Shown here: in pieces, positions 5,761 to 6,479 of the stretch | Layout of the letters: each line of letters starts with the position of its first letter | Position numbering within the stretch: the first letter of the stretch is position 1 | From: Bacillota bacterium | GTDB taxonomy: Bacteria > Bacillota_E > Sulfobacillia > Sulfobacillales > Sulfobacillaceae | DNA length: 6,479 nt | Assembly (NCBI GenBank): GCA_021802375.1 | Contig: JAKAAL010000253.1 | Span: 1 to 6,479, forward strand | Direction: 5' to 3' | Position numbers and translations under genes: made by a program | Notes under the pieces: model-generated | Told to the model about the DNA's origin: nothing | The model's input: only the letters and a program-made list of their open reading frames with translations | The model's database searches: none

Positions 5761-5824
5761 ATTGGGTTGGGTTCACACCGCGCGTGACCTCACCACGTCG
5801 TATCGACTTTTCAACCGTGCAACA

Positions 5825-6479
5825 CTAATGCACGCGACGTTCTTGCCCTTCCCAGAATCGTTCCCGCAACACATTTTTTTGGATTTTACCGGTGGCTGTC
5901 TTCGGCAATTGCTCCACAAACAATACACGTCGAGGACATTTGAAATGGGCAAGCCGTTGGCGACAAAATTCCACCAACATGTCTTCGGTAACGTCGGTAT
6001 CCACCTGTGGTTTTTTCACAACCACCGCTAATGGCACTTCGCCCCACTTTTCATCCGGCGCCGCAACGACAGCGACTTCCAGTACGGCCGGATGCGCATA
6101 GAGGGCTTGTTCGACTTCTACGGAGGCAATGTTCTCGCCTCCAGAAATGATCAAGTCCTTTTTCCGATCCGCGATAAAAATATATCCGTCTTCGTCACGA
6201 CGCGCTAAATCACCAGTGTAAAACCAGCCCTCCTTGATGGCCTCTTTCGTCTCCTCGGGTCGATTCCAATATCCGAGAAACACATTGGGACCGTGAACTA
6301 TTAACTCTCCGATCTGATTGGTAGCCACGTCATGGCCCTGAGCGTCTACGATGCGCACTTTCATATGCATAAATGGTTTCCCGATGGACCCTCTTTTGCG
6401 AATAGATTCTCCCTCCGGCATGGTAGACACAGCAGGAGCCGTCTCGGTCAGACCAAAAGCTTCGCGAAAAGGAATCTGC
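5825..6479 (-). CDS. AMP-binding acyl-CoA synthetase, C-terminal part (5' end outside window)
   Basis: Adenylate-forming enzyme of the acyl-CoA synthetase/AMP-binding family, probably activating a fatty or other carboxylic acid to its CoA thioester with ATP in the cytoplasm. The frame is open to the right edge; about 217 C-terminal residues of a usual 510-560 are visible. The GTG at 6430 is internal, since the preceding codons already encode the A5 motif FGLTETAP. In order come GELIVHGPNVFLGYWNRPEET, the A7 motif GWFYTGDL, the A8 hinge motif (DRKKDLIISGGENI) and the C-terminal cap domain with HPAVLEVAVVAAPDEKWGE. Last is the A10 motif PKTATGKI, whose second Lys (codon 5887-5885) is the usual catalytic lysine of adenylation. 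All are intact. The sequence resembles long- or medium-chain fatty acyl-CoA ligases, but the acyl pocket lies mostly outside the window, so the substrate is not assigned. Stop TAG at 5827-5825. It is convergent with the lipoprotein gene. Confidence 0.93.
   Translation of the reverse strand, partial: QIPFREAFGLTETAPAVSTMPEGESIRKRGSIGKPFMHMKVRIVDAQGHDVATNQIGELIVHGPNVFLGYWNRPEETKEAIKEGWFYTGDLARRDEDGYIFIADRKKDLIISGGENIASVEVEQALYAHPAVLEVAVVAAPDEKWGEVPLAVVVKKPQVDTDVTEDMLVEFCRQRLAHFKCPRRVLFVEQLPKTATGKIQKNVLRERFWEGQERRVH

Noticed and set aside
5892..6101. Plus-strand frames at 5762-6031 and 5892-6101
   Set aside because: Both are mostly antisense to the acyl-CoA synthetase, whose A8 and A10 motifs are intact on the minus strand.
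1..6479. CRISPR array, tRNA or rRNA genes
   Set aside because: No regularly spaced direct repeats, cloverleaf or rRNA-like segments were seen on either strand.

Overview
The window looks like chromosomal accessory DNA from a Gram-positive (Firmicutes-type) bacterium. The evidence is strong AGGAGG-like ribosome binding sites, a consensus SigA-type promoter, a lipobox-bearing solute-binding lipoprotein, and a rho-independent terminator. The Ser/Thr/Asn-rich, charge-poor mature lipoprotein and the moderate GC content recall acidophilic Firmicutes such as Sulfobacillus. That genus guess is inference from impression, not a search result.

Left part (1-3242, + strand): a tightly overlapping tnpA-tnpB-tnpC cluster of the Tn554 type. 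It encodes two tyrosine recombinases, each with the R...K...HxxR...H...Y catalytic set visible, and a small helix-turn-helix/coiled-coil accessory protein. tnpA is cut by the left window edge. tnpA and tnpB share ATGA, and tnpB and tnpC overlap by 14 bases, so the three are one translationally coupled unit. No left terminus, cargo or second transposon end can be defined here.

Middle (3243-3967): about 725 bases with no convincing protein gene but a lot of structure. It holds several perfect or near-perfect hairpins and ends in a block (about 3616-3705) that looks like the right end of an IS200/IS605-family element. That block has a CCCC...GCG-TTTA-CGC...GGGG hairpin followed by TCAA, preceded by stem-loops like the omega (guide) RNA scaffold that ends at such termini. 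No TnpB/IscB nuclease or TnpA(Y1) gene accompanies it, so it would be an orphan or MITE-like copy. Directly downstream are two inverted repeats and then an exact consensus promoter (TTGACA, 17 bases, TATAAT), with a roughly 145-base leader before the next gene. A 59-codon minus-strand reading frame lies across this same stretch; its status is unclear.

Right part (3968-6479): a complete lipoprotein solute-binding protein of family 5 (oligopeptide/dipeptide/nickel type), standing alone and closed by a strong terminator. The C-terminal part of an AMP-binding acyl-CoA synthetase follows on the opposite strand and runs off the right edge. The recombinase cluster is mobile-element machinery; the transporter protein and the synthetase look like host genes, convergent across the terminator.
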